Below, piece by piece: positions 45,895 to 57,238 of a stretch of DNA of 64,000 nucleotides; position 1 is the first letter of the stretch; each line of letters begins with the position of its first letter. A program made the translations under genes and the position numbers. A model generated the notes under the pieces. The model saw nothing but the letters and a program-made list of their open reading frames with translations, was not told the origin of the DNA and did not search any database. Source of the stretch: Candidatus Woesearchaeota archaeon (GTDB taxonomy: Archaea > Nanobdellota > Nanobdellia > Woesearchaeales > UBA9642); the NCBI GenBank assembly GCA_026002815.1, contig BPGB01000002.1, forward strand, positions 1-64,000. The letters are read 5' to 3'.

Positions 45895-47541
45895 ATGGGC
45901 AAACAATTAGAAAAATATTTAACCGAATATTTATTGTGTAAAGAGAATTTTGAATATTTTTGCAGTAATTATATAAAAATTGAATTACCTGGTGGGGACG
46001 TATTATTTAAACCTTATAAAGTTCAAGTAGATTTAATTAATACTATTTTAGATAAACATCATGTAATTGTTTTAAAATCTCGACAGATTGGTATTTCAAC
46101 GATTACGAAAGCATTATGTGCTTGGTTAACTGTTTTTTATGAAAATGTTGTAATTGGTATTATTTCAAAAGATGCCAAAGAAGCAACTGACTTTGCTCGT
46201 GATATACGTGGAATGATTGAAAAATTACCTTCTTGGATGAAACCATCTGGTGGAGTTTCAGGAAAAGGATTTGCAAAAAAGACAGAGCAATCGTTTATAT
46301 TAACGAATGGTAGTAAAGTTTTTGCATCACCTGTTAATCCAAATGCACCTGAAAAAACATTACGTGGTAAAGCCATTACATTTTTGGTAATTGACGAAGC
46401 AGCGTTTATTAAATATTTGGACACAGCATGGACAGCTATTGTTCCGGCATTAGCTACAAGCCAAAAAAATGCCAGACAGCAAGGAATTCCTTACGGAACA
46501 GTAATTTTATCAACACCAAATAAAACAGAAGGTGTTGGTAAGTGGTTTTACGAAAGATATATGGCCGCATTAACGGAAGATGACATTTTCGTTCCGTTTA
46601 GAATTCATTGGAAAGATATTCCAGAATTAGCTAATGATCCTGAGTGGTACGAAAATCAAAAAAGATTATTTCAAAATAATAAAGATAAAATAGATCAGGA
46701 ATTAGAACTAAAATTCTTACCTGGTGGTGGTTCGTTTTTTGATACAGAAGTATGTAAAATATTACAAAGTAATTATAGAAATCCTATAATAAAAACAAAA
46801 ATTAAAAATGGTGAATTATGGATATTTGAAAAACCAGATAAAGATACATTCTATTTGATTGGTATTGACACAGCTTCAGCGCATGGATCTGATAATTCAG
46901 CAATTACTGTTTGGAATTATGAAACGGTTCAACAAGTAGCAGATTTTGAATGTAAATCTGAAGTATTTGAATTTGTTGAAGTCATTAGATATGTCAATTC
47001 GATATTTCCAAATAATATGTTAATTATCGAATCAAACTCTTATGGAAACCAGATAATAGAAACTTTAGGTCGAGATATAAACTATAATTATAATATCTTT
47101 AAAGAAGAACGAAATGGAAATTTATATCCGGGTGTATCTACAAACAATAAAACAAGACCATTAATGATTGAGGCTCTACATAGTTATATTTCAGAATCTC
47201 CTGAAATCGTTTCATCTGAACGATTAGCATTACAATTAGTTGGATTGGAATTAAAAAAGAATGGAAGAGTCGAAGCAAGTTCAGGCTTAAAAGACGACTT
47301 AGCTCTAACGGCAGCATTTGTTTTTTATGTTAGAAAATATTGTGGTAATACCATGTCACTTTATATAAAAAATAATAAAGATGTCATTTCTGAAGTTTCA
47401 AATATTATATCAAAGAATACTGAAATAATTAATCCGTTAGATATCGAGTCTTTAATTAAAAATCAATCGAAATTTACAAATCAATCGAAACAAATACATG
47501 ATAACGGTATGGATCTTTTTTATATTTTTGATTCTAATTAA
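45895..47541 (+). CDS. terminase large subunit
   Basis: VIVLKSRQIGISTITKAL, TFLVIDEAAFI, LSTPNKTEGVGKWF, nuclease YLIGIDTASAHGSDNSAI. Confidence 0.93.
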   Translation: MGKQLEKYLTEYLLCKENFEYFCSNYIKIELPGGDVLFKPYKVQVDLINTILDKHHVIVLKSRQIGISTITKALCAWLTVFYENVVIGIISKDAKEATDFARDIRGMIEKLPSWMKPSGGVSGKGFAKKTEQSFILTNGSKVFASPVNPNAPEKTLRGKAITFLVIDEAAFIKYLDTAWTAIVPALATSQKNARQQGIPYGTVILSTPNKTEGVGKWFYERYMAALTEDDIFVPFRIHWKDIPELANDPEWYENQKRLFQNNKDKIDQELELKFLPGGGSFFDTEVCKILQSNYRNPIIKTKIKNGELWIFEKPDKDTFYLIGIDTASAHGSDNSAITVWNYETVQQVADFECKSEVFEFVEVIRYVNSIFPNNMLIIESNSYGNQIIETLGRDINYNYNIFKEERNGNLYPGVSTNNKTRPLMIEALHSYISESPEIVSSERLALQLVGLELKKNGRVEASSGLKDDLALTAAFVFYVRKYCGNTMSLYIKNNKDVISEVSNIISKNTEIINPLDIESLIKNQSKFTNQSKQIHDNGMDLFYIFDSN

Positions 47542-48479
47542 TGAGGAATACATATATGAATTATGCAAATTCTATTACAGAATTTTGGGTTAAAACTCCT
47601 TTAACATCAAATGTAGAGGTGAAAACAGCAGCAGGACCATTATATACAAATGATGTATTGATTAAACGTTTTCACGATATGATTTCAACTTCTCCTTATT
47701 TTAAAGGAAAAATATTAGATCCCATTTTAAACATGATTAATAATAATATTATTATTCCGGTATATAGAAACAAAGGAATTGTTGATAAATTAAAACATTT
47801 AGTAAAGAATTACCCTCCGAATCATATTCGTGGTGATAAAAATGTTATGGCCTTTTATAGTAAATTAGATGAAAAAGTTTTTCTTTTTGTGGAATCACTC
47901 TCTAACTTTTTAGGATTTAGTAAAGATGAGTTAATGTCAAGAATTTTAGTTCATGAATTATTACATATGTACGCAAATCAAATAGATGCATATCCTGCAA
48001 GTAAAAAATTATGGATTAAATTTTATTCCCATTTAATAATTGAACTCGCTGGAATATCCGATATAGATATAAAAGAAAAAGATATCGAGCCGTTTGTAAA
48101 ACATCTTTATTATAATGTTGAACGAAAAATGCAATTTAAAACTTTAGGGAATGGTTTTTGGAAAGATTCGGCATATAAAGTTTTAAATATTAAAAATAAA
48201 AAACTTGAGATGATTGAATATGTACAATCCGAAATCATTGATAAATTCTTTCTTAAAGGTAGTCCTTTAAAATTAGATCATAAATTCATTCAATTTTATA
48301 AGGCAGTTGTTCGTGCATATGATGCAGTTGATATTTACGTACCAGATGGAGTTTTCTTGGTACAAGAATTATGGGCACCATCTGAAATATTGGCTATTTA
48401 TGGAGAATCTGATCCAACTGATCCTAATATTATTCGTTTATTAGAAGTATTAGCTAAACATTCTAAAAAGAAAAAATAG
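47541..48479 (+). CDS. putative zinc-peptidase-like structural protein
   Basis: HELLHMYANQID (HExxH) motif. Confidence 0.5.
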   Translation: MRNTYMNYANSITEFWVKTPLTSNVEVKTAAGPLYTNDVLIKRFHDMISTSPYFKGKILDPILNMINNNIIIPVYRNKGIVDKLKHLVKNYPPNHIRGDKNVMAFYSKLDEKVFLFVESLSNFLGFSKDELMSRILVHELLHMYANQIDAYPASKKLWIKFYSHLIIELAGISDIDIKEKDIEPFVKHLYYNVERKMQFKTLGNGFWKDSAYKVLNIKNKKLEMIEYVQSEIIDKFFLKGSPLKLDHKFIQFYKAVVRAYDAVDIYVPDGVFLVQELWAPSEILAIYGESDPTDPNIIRLLEVLAKHSKKKK

Positions 48480-48489
48480 GGTTTAAATT

Positions 48490-51429
48490 ATGGCAAAGAC
48501 TACCAAACCAAATCCGAAAGTTAAGAAAACCGTTGATTTGATGGATAAAGATGTAGATCAACGTTTGCGACAAATTAATCCATCAAAATCGTTAATGGAA
48601 AAAGTTCCAAAGACAGATGAAGCTAAAGCTATCCGTGAATCAAAAGAATTAAAAAATGAGTCCTCCGAGTTATTAAAAAATGTAAATGGTTTAATGCTTA
48701 ATATAATTAAAAGTACGGAAGCACTTACGAAAGCAGCTTTAAGACAAACGACAGAAATTGCCAAAGGTTCTGTTAAAACTATTGCCCAAGCCGCAGAAGA
48801 TATTAAAGGAGTCGTAGCTGAAGATATTCATTTTAATAAACAAGCTATTGCGGCACAAATGTTTCGTAATATTTCTCCTGTATTCGGATATTTTATTGGT
48901 AAGTTTTTTGAAACTCCTGCGTTTAAAAAGATGGTAGATGGATTAAAAGATAAAGTTGCTTCTATGTTTGGTAGTATTGCTTCAGGGATTGCAAATGTAT
49001 TTAGAGGTGGTGTTTCCAAATTAAAGGGATTGTTTGGAGGCAAAGATTTAAAGAAAGAATTTAAAATTCCAAGTTTACAAGTAGGTGGTATTGTCAAAAA
49101 AGGTGGTATTGTAAATGTTCACCCCGCAGAAGTTATTATGCCTATTGATAAGGCGTTAAGTGAAATTAATTTAAAAGCACAAGAGCAATCTACTTTAGTC
49201 GCTAAAACAATTGAACGTGGTTTGTTAATGCAGAGTATAAATTTACAAAAAATGTTAACAGTAGAAAAAGAAAAATCAAATATCATATTTGATTTTATTA
49301 GAAATTTTAAAAATTATAACCAAAATTTACTATTAGAAATTAAACGTTCCTTAGCTGGTCCAATAACAATACAAAATCAAATTTGGATGGCATGGCAAAA
49401 AACATTAGAACAGCATCCATTTTTTAGATATTCATTGGCTTTTGGTGGATTTCTTAAAGGTCTTATTGGACTTCCTATAACCTTTGGTTTTGGCAGACGT
49501 CGAATGTTTTCATCCGAATTACCTAAGACAAGTAACATTATGGTGAACCAATTACAAACATTACATTTGATTTATACTGGTCTTATGTGGCAATTAGAAC
49601 ATATTAAAGTTTATTTATATAATATGTATTATCCAATACGAGATTTGGCTATAGGATTAGTTGGAGGAAAATATCGAAATACATTACCTGAAAAGAAATT
49701 ATCAGCTTCACGAATAACTCGATTTACAGAATGGATTTTTGAAAGATTAGATAGAAAGACAAATTTAACTGAAAATGTTGTAGGATTATTAGGAGCTAAA
49801 TTATGGAAAGGGGCTAGCGCATTATTTGGAGTCACATATAAAGTCGGCTTTAAAAAAATAAAAACTACATCTCAACGTTTACTCACTCAAGCAAATGCAT
49901 TGCATATAGCTCCAATATTATCAGTTTATTTTCTTGAAAATATTGCTAATATGTTACAATATTTAGGAAATGAAACTGCATTAATCTCTAATATTACTCA
50001 AGAAAATTACCATTTCCAAAAACGAAAGAATATATGGGAATTTGCCAAAACAATATTCTTCGGTATAAAAGATACAATTGGAAGTCTTGTTTCAACAATT
50101 GGATCTTTTATTGGAGGGGCAAAAGATTTTCTTGTGAGTGGAGTGACAGCTATTGTGGGAAGTGGCGCGGTTAAAACATTATTATCTTCAATAGTTGGAT
50201 TTCTTCCAATGATATTATCTGGATTAGCCTCTGTTTTAATTGGAGGCGGAATCGGTGGAGCAATAGGAACATGGATAAATAAAACATTTATTAATCCTAT
50301 TATGGATAAAAAAATGAAAGAAGTAGACAGAAAAGGTGAAGTAGCGAAAGCCCGAGCAGAAATTACCGAAAAACCGATTTATGAAAAAGCTAGAAAAGGT
50401 GATGAATTAAGTTTAAGATATTTAGACATTAAATCAAGATTTGGAATGGATAGAGAGGCTCTTTGGAAAACATATGGTCGGTTTGTAGGGCCTATGGCAT
50501 ATACTATTATGAAAGCCCAAGAAGAAATTATGGCAAAAAATGCTGAAATTTATGCTCAATATGGAGCCGATCAAATCCAAAGATTAAGACATCAATTTTG
50601 GAATTCAAGTGAATTTAAATCTGCTAAATCTAAATGGCCTAGCGCAATATTCAAACCAGATGAATATGGAAGAGCCAGAGAAGAAACTTTCTTACAGTAT
50701 TTACAGAAATATGGGATTCCAATTGATCTTGCAATGGAAGGTAAAAATGTCATTAAAGATATGACTTATGATGTAAAGAAAACGGCACAAAGTGCTATTG
50801 ATACGGCGAAAGAAATGGTAGGTTTGGGACAACAGAAAGCCCAGGCAAAAATAAATGAATTATCTGCGGAAGGTCGTAGATTAGTCGATGAATTTTCTAA
50901 AAAATATGGTGTAACGACTGCAGTGGCTTTAGAATATTATAATAAATATGGCCCTCAAGTAATGCAAAAATATATGGAAATGCAAGATCGATTGAAAAAT
51001 GTTAACGTTACTGAATTTCTAAATGCGAACGAAGCCAAATTAAGAGAAATGGCAACATCATTAGGAATTAAAAATGTAGAAGATTTAAAAGCATTACTTC
51101 AAAGTAAATTAACAGAAATCAATCCTACGGAAGCTTTATCTCAAAAAGCAAGAGAATTACGACAATTATCAATCGAAGATGCATTAACTGCAATTCAAGC
51201 AAATCCAAATGTTATTTCTGCTCAAGAAAAATTTAATACTTTATTAGATGATTTAAGAAAAGAATTTGAACAACATCGTGGTGCAGTCATGGCGAATACC
51301 ACGACAGTTCAAAACGTTGTTAATAATGCTATTAATCAAGGAAAAGAAAAAGCGACAGGTTGGTGGGATAAAGTTGTGGAAACTGTTTCACCATATACTC
51401 AAAAAATTATTAGTGGAGATTTATTCTAA
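48490..51429 (+). CDS. tape-measure-like / large tail-associated protein
   Basis: 979 aa, long helical stretches, hydrophobic segments, GGIVKKGGIVNVHPAEVIMPIDKAL motif typical of tape-measure proteins. Confidence 0.6.
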   Translation: MAKTTKPNPKVKKTVDLMDKDVDQRLRQINPSKSLMEKVPKTDEAKAIRESKELKNESSELLKNVNGLMLNIIKSTEALTKAALRQTTEIAKGSVKTIAQAAEDIKGVVAEDIHFNKQAIAAQMFRNISPVFGYFIGKFFETPAFKKMVDGLKDKVASMFGSIASGIANVFRGGVSKLKGLFGGKDLKKEFKIPSLQVGGIVKKGGIVNVHPAEVIMPIDKALSEINLKAQEQSTLVAKTIERGLLMQSINLQKMLTVEKEKSNIIFDFIRNFKNYNQNLLLEIKRSLAGPITIQNQIWMAWQKTLEQHPFFRYSLAFGGFLKGLIGLPITFGFGRRRMFSSELPKTSNIMVNQLQTLHLIYTGLMWQLEHIKVYLYNMYYPIRDLAIGLVGGKYRNTLPEKKLSASRITRFTEWIFERLDRKTNLTENVVGLLGAKLWKGASALFGVTYKVGFKKIKTTSQRLLTQANALHIAPILSVYFLENIANMLQYLGNETALISNITQENYHFQKRKNIWEFAKTIFFGIKDTIGSLVSTIGSFIGGAKDFLVSGVTAIVGSGAVKTLLSSIVGFLPMILSGLASVLIGGGIGGAIGTWINKTFINPIMDKKMKEVDRKGEVAKARAEITEKPIYEKARKGDELSLRYLDIKSRFGMDREALWKTYGRFVGPMAYTIMKAQEEIMAKNAEIYAQYGADQIQRLRHQFWNSSEFKSAKSKWPSAIFKPDEYGRAREETFLQYLQKYGIPIDLAMEGKNVIKDMTYDVKKTAQSAIDTAKEMVGLGQQKAQAKINELSAEGRRLVDEFSKKYGVTTAVALEYYNKYGPQVMQKYMEMQDRLKNVNVTEFLNANEAKLREMATSLGIKNVEDLKALLQSKLTEINPTEALSQKARELRQLSIEDALTAIQANPNVISAQEKFNTLLDDLRKEFEQHRGAVMANTTTVQNVVNNAINQGKEKATGWWDKVVETVSPYTQKIISGDLF

Positions 51430-52562
51430 TGCCAATCACATTACCCGACGTAATCGGTTTACCTCCATCAACATATTTAAGCGATCCTGTTATGGAAACT
51501 TCTTTTCCTGTTGCGGAAATTAGACCATCTGATTTAGGAACAAGTTTAAATACCAATAACGGATCATCATTTTACTTAGTGAGTGCATGGAATAAATATA
51601 CAGAATTATTAGGTAAATATGGATTTGCCTTTAAACGAAATTCAGGCCCATTAAAGGTTGCGTTTATTGCAGATAATTTTCCTTCGGATTCATTTTCAAA
51701 TGAATATCAAGCTAGCTTTTTAAGTAAATTACAAGAAACGGCATCTATGGGAGCCACGGCTGCGGCTCAAATGTTTGGTGTTCGAAGAGTAACGGAAGCA
51801 TTACCTCAAATTAAAAAACTCGGGGAAGGGTTAGGTGAAACAAAATTAGGAAAAACTGTTCAGTCTTTTTTAAATCCAGTCGTTGAAGGTATCGAAGAAG
51901 CTTCAAACTTTTTAAAACAATCGAAAGTTGGATTTATCGCAAAATCTATTGACGCAACTTTAGCGGGAGCTAGATTAGACTTCCCTCTTATTTGGGGAAA
52001 TAGCTCATTTCAACCATCATATACTATGACAGTTCGTTTATATAATCCAAATCCAAGAAGTTTAGAAGATACAAATAAATATATTATTGGTCCATTAGCC
52101 GCTTTACTTTTATTAGGTTTGCCTCAATCTGTCGATGGGTTTTCTTATAGCTGGCCTTTTATTCACAAAGTAAAAGTAAAAGGTATTTGGGAGTTACGAG
52201 GAGCCTATATATCGAACATTACGGTAGTTAAAGGGGGAGATCAACAGCAAATCGCTAAAAACCAAAGATTAGGTGTTGTGGACGTTAGAATTGATTTTAA
52301 TAGTTTATATGGAAGTATCATAAGCAGTGATTTGGATTTGCCAGGTAGAACGACATTAAAAAGTTATTTGGATAATATGAGAGAAGATGAAATTGCTTAT
52401 AATTATTTATGGGCAGGGGAAGCAATTGAAACCGTTGTTCAAAATGAAAGCACATCTCAAAATATCGCTCCATTTCCTGAAAGCACAAATTTAGAAGAAA
52501 TTCAGCCGAGAGTTCCAGATGAATCGTTACTTGCGTTTAATTCATTAGAATCATTAGCTTAA
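51429..52562 (+). CDS. probable tail/baseplate structural protein
   Basis: WGNSSFQPSYTMTVRLYNPNPRS...GVVDVRIDFNSLYGSI pattern; position in tail module. Confidence 0.5.
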   Translation: MPITLPDVIGLPPSTYLSDPVMETSFPVAEIRPSDLGTSLNTNNGSSFYLVSAWNKYTELLGKYGFAFKRNSGPLKVAFIADNFPSDSFSNEYQASFLSKLQETASMGATAAAQMFGVRRVTEALPQIKKLGEGLGETKLGKTVQSFLNPVVEGIEEASNFLKQSKVGFIAKSIDATLAGARLDFPLIWGNSSFQPSYTMTVRLYNPNPRSLEDTNKYIIGPLAALLLLGLPQSVDGFSYSWPFIHKVKVKGIWELRGAYISNITVVKGGDQQQIAKNQRLGVVDVRIDFNSLYGSIISSDLDLPGRTTLKSYLDNMREDEIAYNYLWAGEAIETVVQNESTSQNIAPFPESTNLEEIQPRVPDESLLAFNSLESLA

Positions 52563-53680
52563 CGACAAATTCTTTTTCTTAAAATTAAAGTAATACTATA
52601 CGCAATAAAATAATATATTTTATATTGTTGGGCTGAAGGAAGCCGACGAAATTCGGCTTCCTTCTCGGCCATTTTAATGAGATAAAGTGTAAATGTAATT
52701 ACTTCTTTCTTAAAATACATTAATTCCGTACTTCGTTTAATAAACATTAATTCTTTTACGATATCATAATATCTTTTTGAACACATATCACTAACAGTTG
52801 TGAATTTTGGAAGAAATGTTAAAAAGATATGTTTGATATATTCACGCGATCCTACCTCAAACATATGCTCCCTTAATATTTTAATCCACTCATCTGGAAC
52901 CCCCGTTAATTTTTTTGCCTCTGCAAAAACAGATTCATCCACACTTCTATACGCAATAATATCTCCTAACAATTTATCTATAAAAATAGAAAGTTTAGAA
53001 GCTTCAGGAGTTCCGGTTTGAACGATACTTCCTTCTTCATCTGTTGTATATGTATCTGATAATTCAGAAGCACCTTTACCTTCTTTATGAAATTGATAAT
53101 AAGTTTCTGCAAAACTTTTAACACTTTGTGAAATTCTATGGCGAGACTCGGTAATAAATTTTGAAATCCCCTTTTTATTATCTTTTAAAATATCATTTTT
53201 ATATTTTTTAACTAATAAATTAGCCATATAATAAATAGCATTAGAAATAGAACCTTCTCTGTGGAATAAATGAGTTTTATTTAAATGTTCTAATGTATAT
53301 TTAAATACATCTTTATTACAAAATTTAATTTGTTTATTCATTAAATTTGTATAAATTCGAATCATATAAAGAAGCATGGTCGATTGAAAACCAATTTCAC
53401 GTTTAAGTATTAAAAACATTTTCATCATTTCAATCATAAAAATTGAAATGATATCATTATGTAATTTCCAAGATCTTTCAGGCATATTACCCCAATATGT
53501 TTTTACATATTGTTTTACTTCATTTTCTGATAACTTTGTTTGATCTAAAAATTCATAAAATCCTATCTTTAACGAAGGATAATAACACGGTTCACTTAAT
53601 TTAGATAATTCATTTCCTGAAATCTTTAAAACAGTGCGTTCTAATTCTCGAACATTGATATTTTCTGGATTAATTAACAT
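52559..53680 (-). CDS. hypothetical protein (tail/baseplate block)
   Basis: Open frame in the - strand structural operon. Confidence 0.6.
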   Translation of the reverse strand: MLINPENINVRELERTVLKISGNELSKLSEPCYYPSLKIGFYEFLDQTKLSENEVKQYVKTYWGNMPERSWKLHNDIISIFMIEMMKMFLILKREIGFQSTMLLYMIRIYTNLMNKQIKFCNKDVFKYTLEHLNKTHLFHREGSISNAIYYMANLLVKKYKNDILKDNKKGISKFITESRHRISQSVKSFAETYYQFHKEGKGASELSDTYTTDEEGSIVQTGTPEASKLSIFIDKLLGDIIAYRSVDESVFAEAKKLTGVPDEWIKILREHMFEVGSREYIKHIFLTFLPKFTTVSDMCSKRYYDIVKELMFIKRSTELMYFKKEVITFTLYLIKMAEKEAEFRRLPSAQQYKIYYFIAYSITLILRKRICR

Positions 53681-53682
53681 GT

Positions 53683-56577
53683 TTATCTAACCCTTACAAA
53701 GATAGAATCTTCATTAAAATAAACATATTCTGGCCCATATTTCAATAAATCATCTTGAGATAAATTACGTAAATTATAATTAAAGAAAATAGAGGTTCTT
53801 GGTTCAATTAATTGAACATGACTCACGTCCGGAACATTATGAATTACATCAATAATTTCGGATCTATGAATTGTAATATCACCACCAAATCTATCTTTAA
53901 AAGCATTAATTAAAGTTTGTTTAACTTCATTTACTAATTTTAATGGATCGCCTGTATATGTACTTTTTGGATAAACATCACAAATAATTTTAAATGGAAT
54001 TTCATATGTAGAAGTTTCTAACCATCCTGATTCTGAATAAGTTAATTTAAGAGATTCACTTGGAATGGAAACAACCATATCTAATTTTGGTTCAATAAAA
54101 ATCCATTTTGTACCATCTGAAGTCACGATATAATCTTTATAAAATGAATTAGGAACTCCCGTTTTCCAAGTTCCAGTTTCATTTCCATTAATAATATAAT
54201 AATTTCCAGGAACAGTCGCAGGGTTAGGAACCGCTGTTAATTTTCTTGAAGTAATTGTTTTATAAATTTCATTAAAAGCCATATTTCGAATTTTACCTAC
54301 GGTATTTGTAAATTTAATATTTACAAAATCCGTTAACAATCTATAATTATCAAGATTTAATGAATTGATAAAAGTTTGCATAACAAGAGCTTCAAACTGT
54401 TCCTTTTCACCTTCTGTAACAAGAGTGTCATAATAGGATTTTTCAATACATGGTATATCATATATCGTAACATTTGCCCCATTAATGGTCATATTACTTT
54501 TCATTACGGTTGATAAATCTTTTTTAAATGTAAATGAAACTGTGGCTACAATAAGAGGATTCGTAGAACTTATTGCCGGATGAAATAATGAAAATGCCAA
54601 TGTAATTGGCCCTTGTTCAAAACGCTCTTTATCTAGATTTTCTAAAATAAATTTATAATTATTTGTAATTACTTTTAATGTAAATCCACTATAATCTTGA
54701 TCTAACGTTACCCCATTTTCTAATGTAAATTGTTTTAATGTTGTATTTAGTGATTTATATTTAAAATATTTTACCGTAGCCCCATTTGTTAACTCTAAAT
54801 AACCGGAACTTGGAGTCGTAGATAAAATACTTTCATTAACTGTTATCACGGAAGAAGCATTTTGTGCAATATTCACAGTATAAGAATCTTTTATCCGATT
54901 CATTGATAAAGTTTGACCATTTTCAACTATGGTCATATCACAATAGATTCTCAAATGATCTGTGCCATCTATAAAAGGATTTAACGTATGGTTATTATCT
55001 TTTTCTGAAGAATAATATTCAAATGTTATTGTGGCTTTTTTTGTTGAACGATCTGTTACAATAGAGAAATTAATGGGTTGAATATTATAATTTGTTGGGT
55101 TATACGCATTTTCAATTACAGGAGTCTGCGTAAAAGAATCAATATAATATACATAATCTGCCATATGACTATTTACATTAGGTACGAATTCTTCTTCATG
55201 CCATTCTATATCAAATAAAGAATAATACTGTCTGCTAGGATCATCCACATCTGTTATTATTTTAAATCTTTCAATTTTTTCATCTGATGCAAGTGTCGTA
55301 TGATAAAGATTTCGAATTGGGATAATTTTATCATTATAATATAAAACATTATATAATTGAATTTCATTTATACGGGTATCCGATTTCTTTAAAATTGGAA
55401 CCGTATTCCGTAATAAATTAGAATCAATATCAGGTAAGATGGAAGATAAATTATTAAAATCATTTTCAGAAACTAAACGTTGTGAAGCGGTTAAATTATT
55501 TAAAGCATTTCTTCGAATACTTTCTAATGATTCTTCATCATCTCCAAATTGAGCCGAATTAGGATTCGTAACTGTATATGAAACAACTTTTGTTTTATTT
55601 GTTCCAACACTCGCATTATATGTAATTCCATTAATTGTAATTTCAGAATGATAGATCGTATCCCCTCGATTTATAGTTCCTTTAATTACATTTCCAGCTT
55701 TTCCTTTTGTAAGACCGATAGTAACTAAAATTGTCGAACCAGGTTTCGGTTGTTTTCCTAATAAATCGTTACCAAAAAATAATTTTCTAGAATTTTCTAG
55801 TCTTTGAACTATATAACCTCTTGTATTAGAATCCATAAGATAAATGGAATCATATTTAGTCCAAGTAATATATTGATTACTTCCAGGCTCTTTAATTTGA
55901 ACATCAATTGATGCCACATGATCTGTAACCGGAACTGTAATATCATAAAATTGAAATGATCTTAATGTTGAATCAACTTGATATTCGTATTGTTTATATT
56001 CTAACTGTTTAACAGGTACGGTAAAATAAAGAATCCTTTTATCTGTATTAATTACACCAGCTTTAGATAAAGTTTTTCCAAATTCATCCGTATATTTAAT
56101 TTTAGCAGTTGGATTTGAACCTGTTTGGTTTTCTATAAAAACTTCAATATCATTTGTTGAAATAAAATGAATATCACCTGCTATAAATTTAAAAAGTTTA
56201 TTTGCCGCTATATCATAACGTGGAATTTTAAAATAAACATTGTCATCTTGAAATTCTAAAGGAATAGAAACCAATAACGACGTTTCCGCAGGTGTCGCTT
56301 CTTTAGGTGTATAGCCTAAAAACTTTGATAAATTAAAAATTGAATTTGGTAACTGCGCTGTCGTTAAGAAAAATTCACGATAAACAGATGACTGATAAAA
56401 CAATAAATTTGATGATAGTGTAGCTAACGTATCTACCAAAAAAGCTAAAAATGATGATTCGATTAAATCAACATTTTCCAATTCCATATATTTTTTTAAA
56501 TGATTTTCTATAAGATCTAATCGAATCTTATCTTTGGAAATATGAATTTCTTCGGAAGGAATTATAGTTGAAGCCAT
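53683..56577 (-). CDS. baseplate wedge protein (T4 gp6 / Baseplate_J-like)
   Basis: ESSFLAFLVDTLATLSSNLLFYQSSVYREFFLTTAQLPNSIFNLSKFLGYTPKEATPAETSL. Confidence 0.82.
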   Translation of the reverse strand: MASTIIPSEEIHISKDKIRLDLIENHLKKYMELENVDLIESSFLAFLVDTLATLSSNLLFYQSSVYREFFLTTAQLPNSIFNLSKFLGYTPKEATPAETSLLVSIPLEFQDDNVYFKIPRYDIAANKLFKFIAGDIHFISTNDIEVFIENQTGSNPTAKIKYTDEFGKTLSKAGVINTDKRILYFTVPVKQLEYKQYEYQVDSTLRSFQFYDITVPVTDHVASIDVQIKEPGSNQYITWTKYDSIYLMDSNTRGYIVQRLENSRKLFFGNDLLGKQPKPGSTILVTIGLTKGKAGNVIKGTINRGDTIYHSEITINGITYNASVGTNKTKVVSYTVTNPNSAQFGDDEESLESIRRNALNNLTASQRLVSENDFNNLSSILPDIDSNLLRNTVPILKKSDTRINEIQLYNVLYYNDKIIPIRNLYHTTLASDEKIERFKIITDVDDPSRQYYSLFDIEWHEEEFVPNVNSHMADYVYYIDSFTQTPVIENAYNPTNYNIQPINFSIVTDRSTKKATITFEYYSSEKDNNHTLNPFIDGTDHLRIYCDMTIVENGQTLSMNRIKDSYTVNIAQNASSVITVNESILSTTPSSGYLELTNGATVKYFKYKSLNTTLKQFTLENGVTLDQDYSGFTLKVITNNYKFILENLDKERFEQGPITLAFSLFHPAISSTNPLIVATVSFTFKKDLSTVMKSNMTINGANVTIYDIPCIEKSYYDTLVTEGEKEQFEALVMQTFINSLNLDNYRLLTDFVNIKFTNTVGKIRNMAFNEIYKTITSRKLTAVPNPATVPGNYYIINGNETGTWKTGVPNSFYKDYIVTSDGTKWIFIEPKLDMVVSIPSESLKLTYSESGWLETSTYEIPFKIICDVYPKSTYTGDPLKLVNEVKQTLINAFKDRFGGDITIHRSEIIDVIHNVPDVSHVQLIEPRTSIFFNYNLRNLSQDDLLKYGPEYVYFNEDSIFVRVR

Positions 56578-56590
56578 TTAACATTTTCCT

Positions 56591-57235
56591 CTATATAAAA
56601 TAAAATCCAGAATTAGGATCAAATAATTTTTTTGCTTTGACTGAAAGTTCATCATGGCGTTTTAATGTATTTGCTAAAATCATAGCATCTTCATATGTTC
56701 TAATATTTTTCGTATATTCCACAAATGTATATAAATCTTCAACTTGATTATCTAATTGAGTTGTCGTTAAACTTTCTCTTACCTTAACTCTTAATTTCCA
56801 AAATGTTTTATCCGTATTTACAGATTTTTCAATACCCGTAACAATATAAACTGGATATATATCATTATTAGGACGCAAAATAGATTGTTCTAATTTAATA
56901 AAATCACCAGGATATGGAGTAAAATTATAAGATGATGGTATTACAAAACTTGTCTCTCCATCTTTTACATAACCAATTTCTCTGGCATCAAAAGCAACAG
57001 AAATTTCCTCAATATAAAATACAGGTAAATTAAGAATTTTATTAAAACGAATTCCAGTTAAATCTCCAATACGTTCATATGATCCACTAAATACGGTATC
57101 ATCATCCCATACTGTTTTATCTTTATTTAAATTATAATATGTAACGATAAATGCAATCGCATGTTTACTATAATAATCATATACTAACGATTGATATTCA
57201 TGAATATAATCATATAACCTCAAATAATTTTGCAT
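56591..57235 (-). CDS. probable baseplate structural protein
   Basis: Between gp6-like and gp25-like genes. Confidence 0.5.
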   Translation of the reverse strand: MQNYLRLYDYIHEYQSLVYDYYSKHAIAFIVTYYNLNKDKTVWDDDTVFSGSYERIGDLTGIRFNKILNLPVFYIEEISVAFDAREIGYVKDGETSFVIPSSYNFTPYPGDFIKLEQSILRPNNDIYPVYIVTGIEKSVNTDKTFWKLRVKVRESLTTTQLDNQVEDLYTFVEYTKNIRTYEDAMILANTLKRHDELSVKAKKLFDPNSGFYFI

Positions 57236-57238
57236 ATT

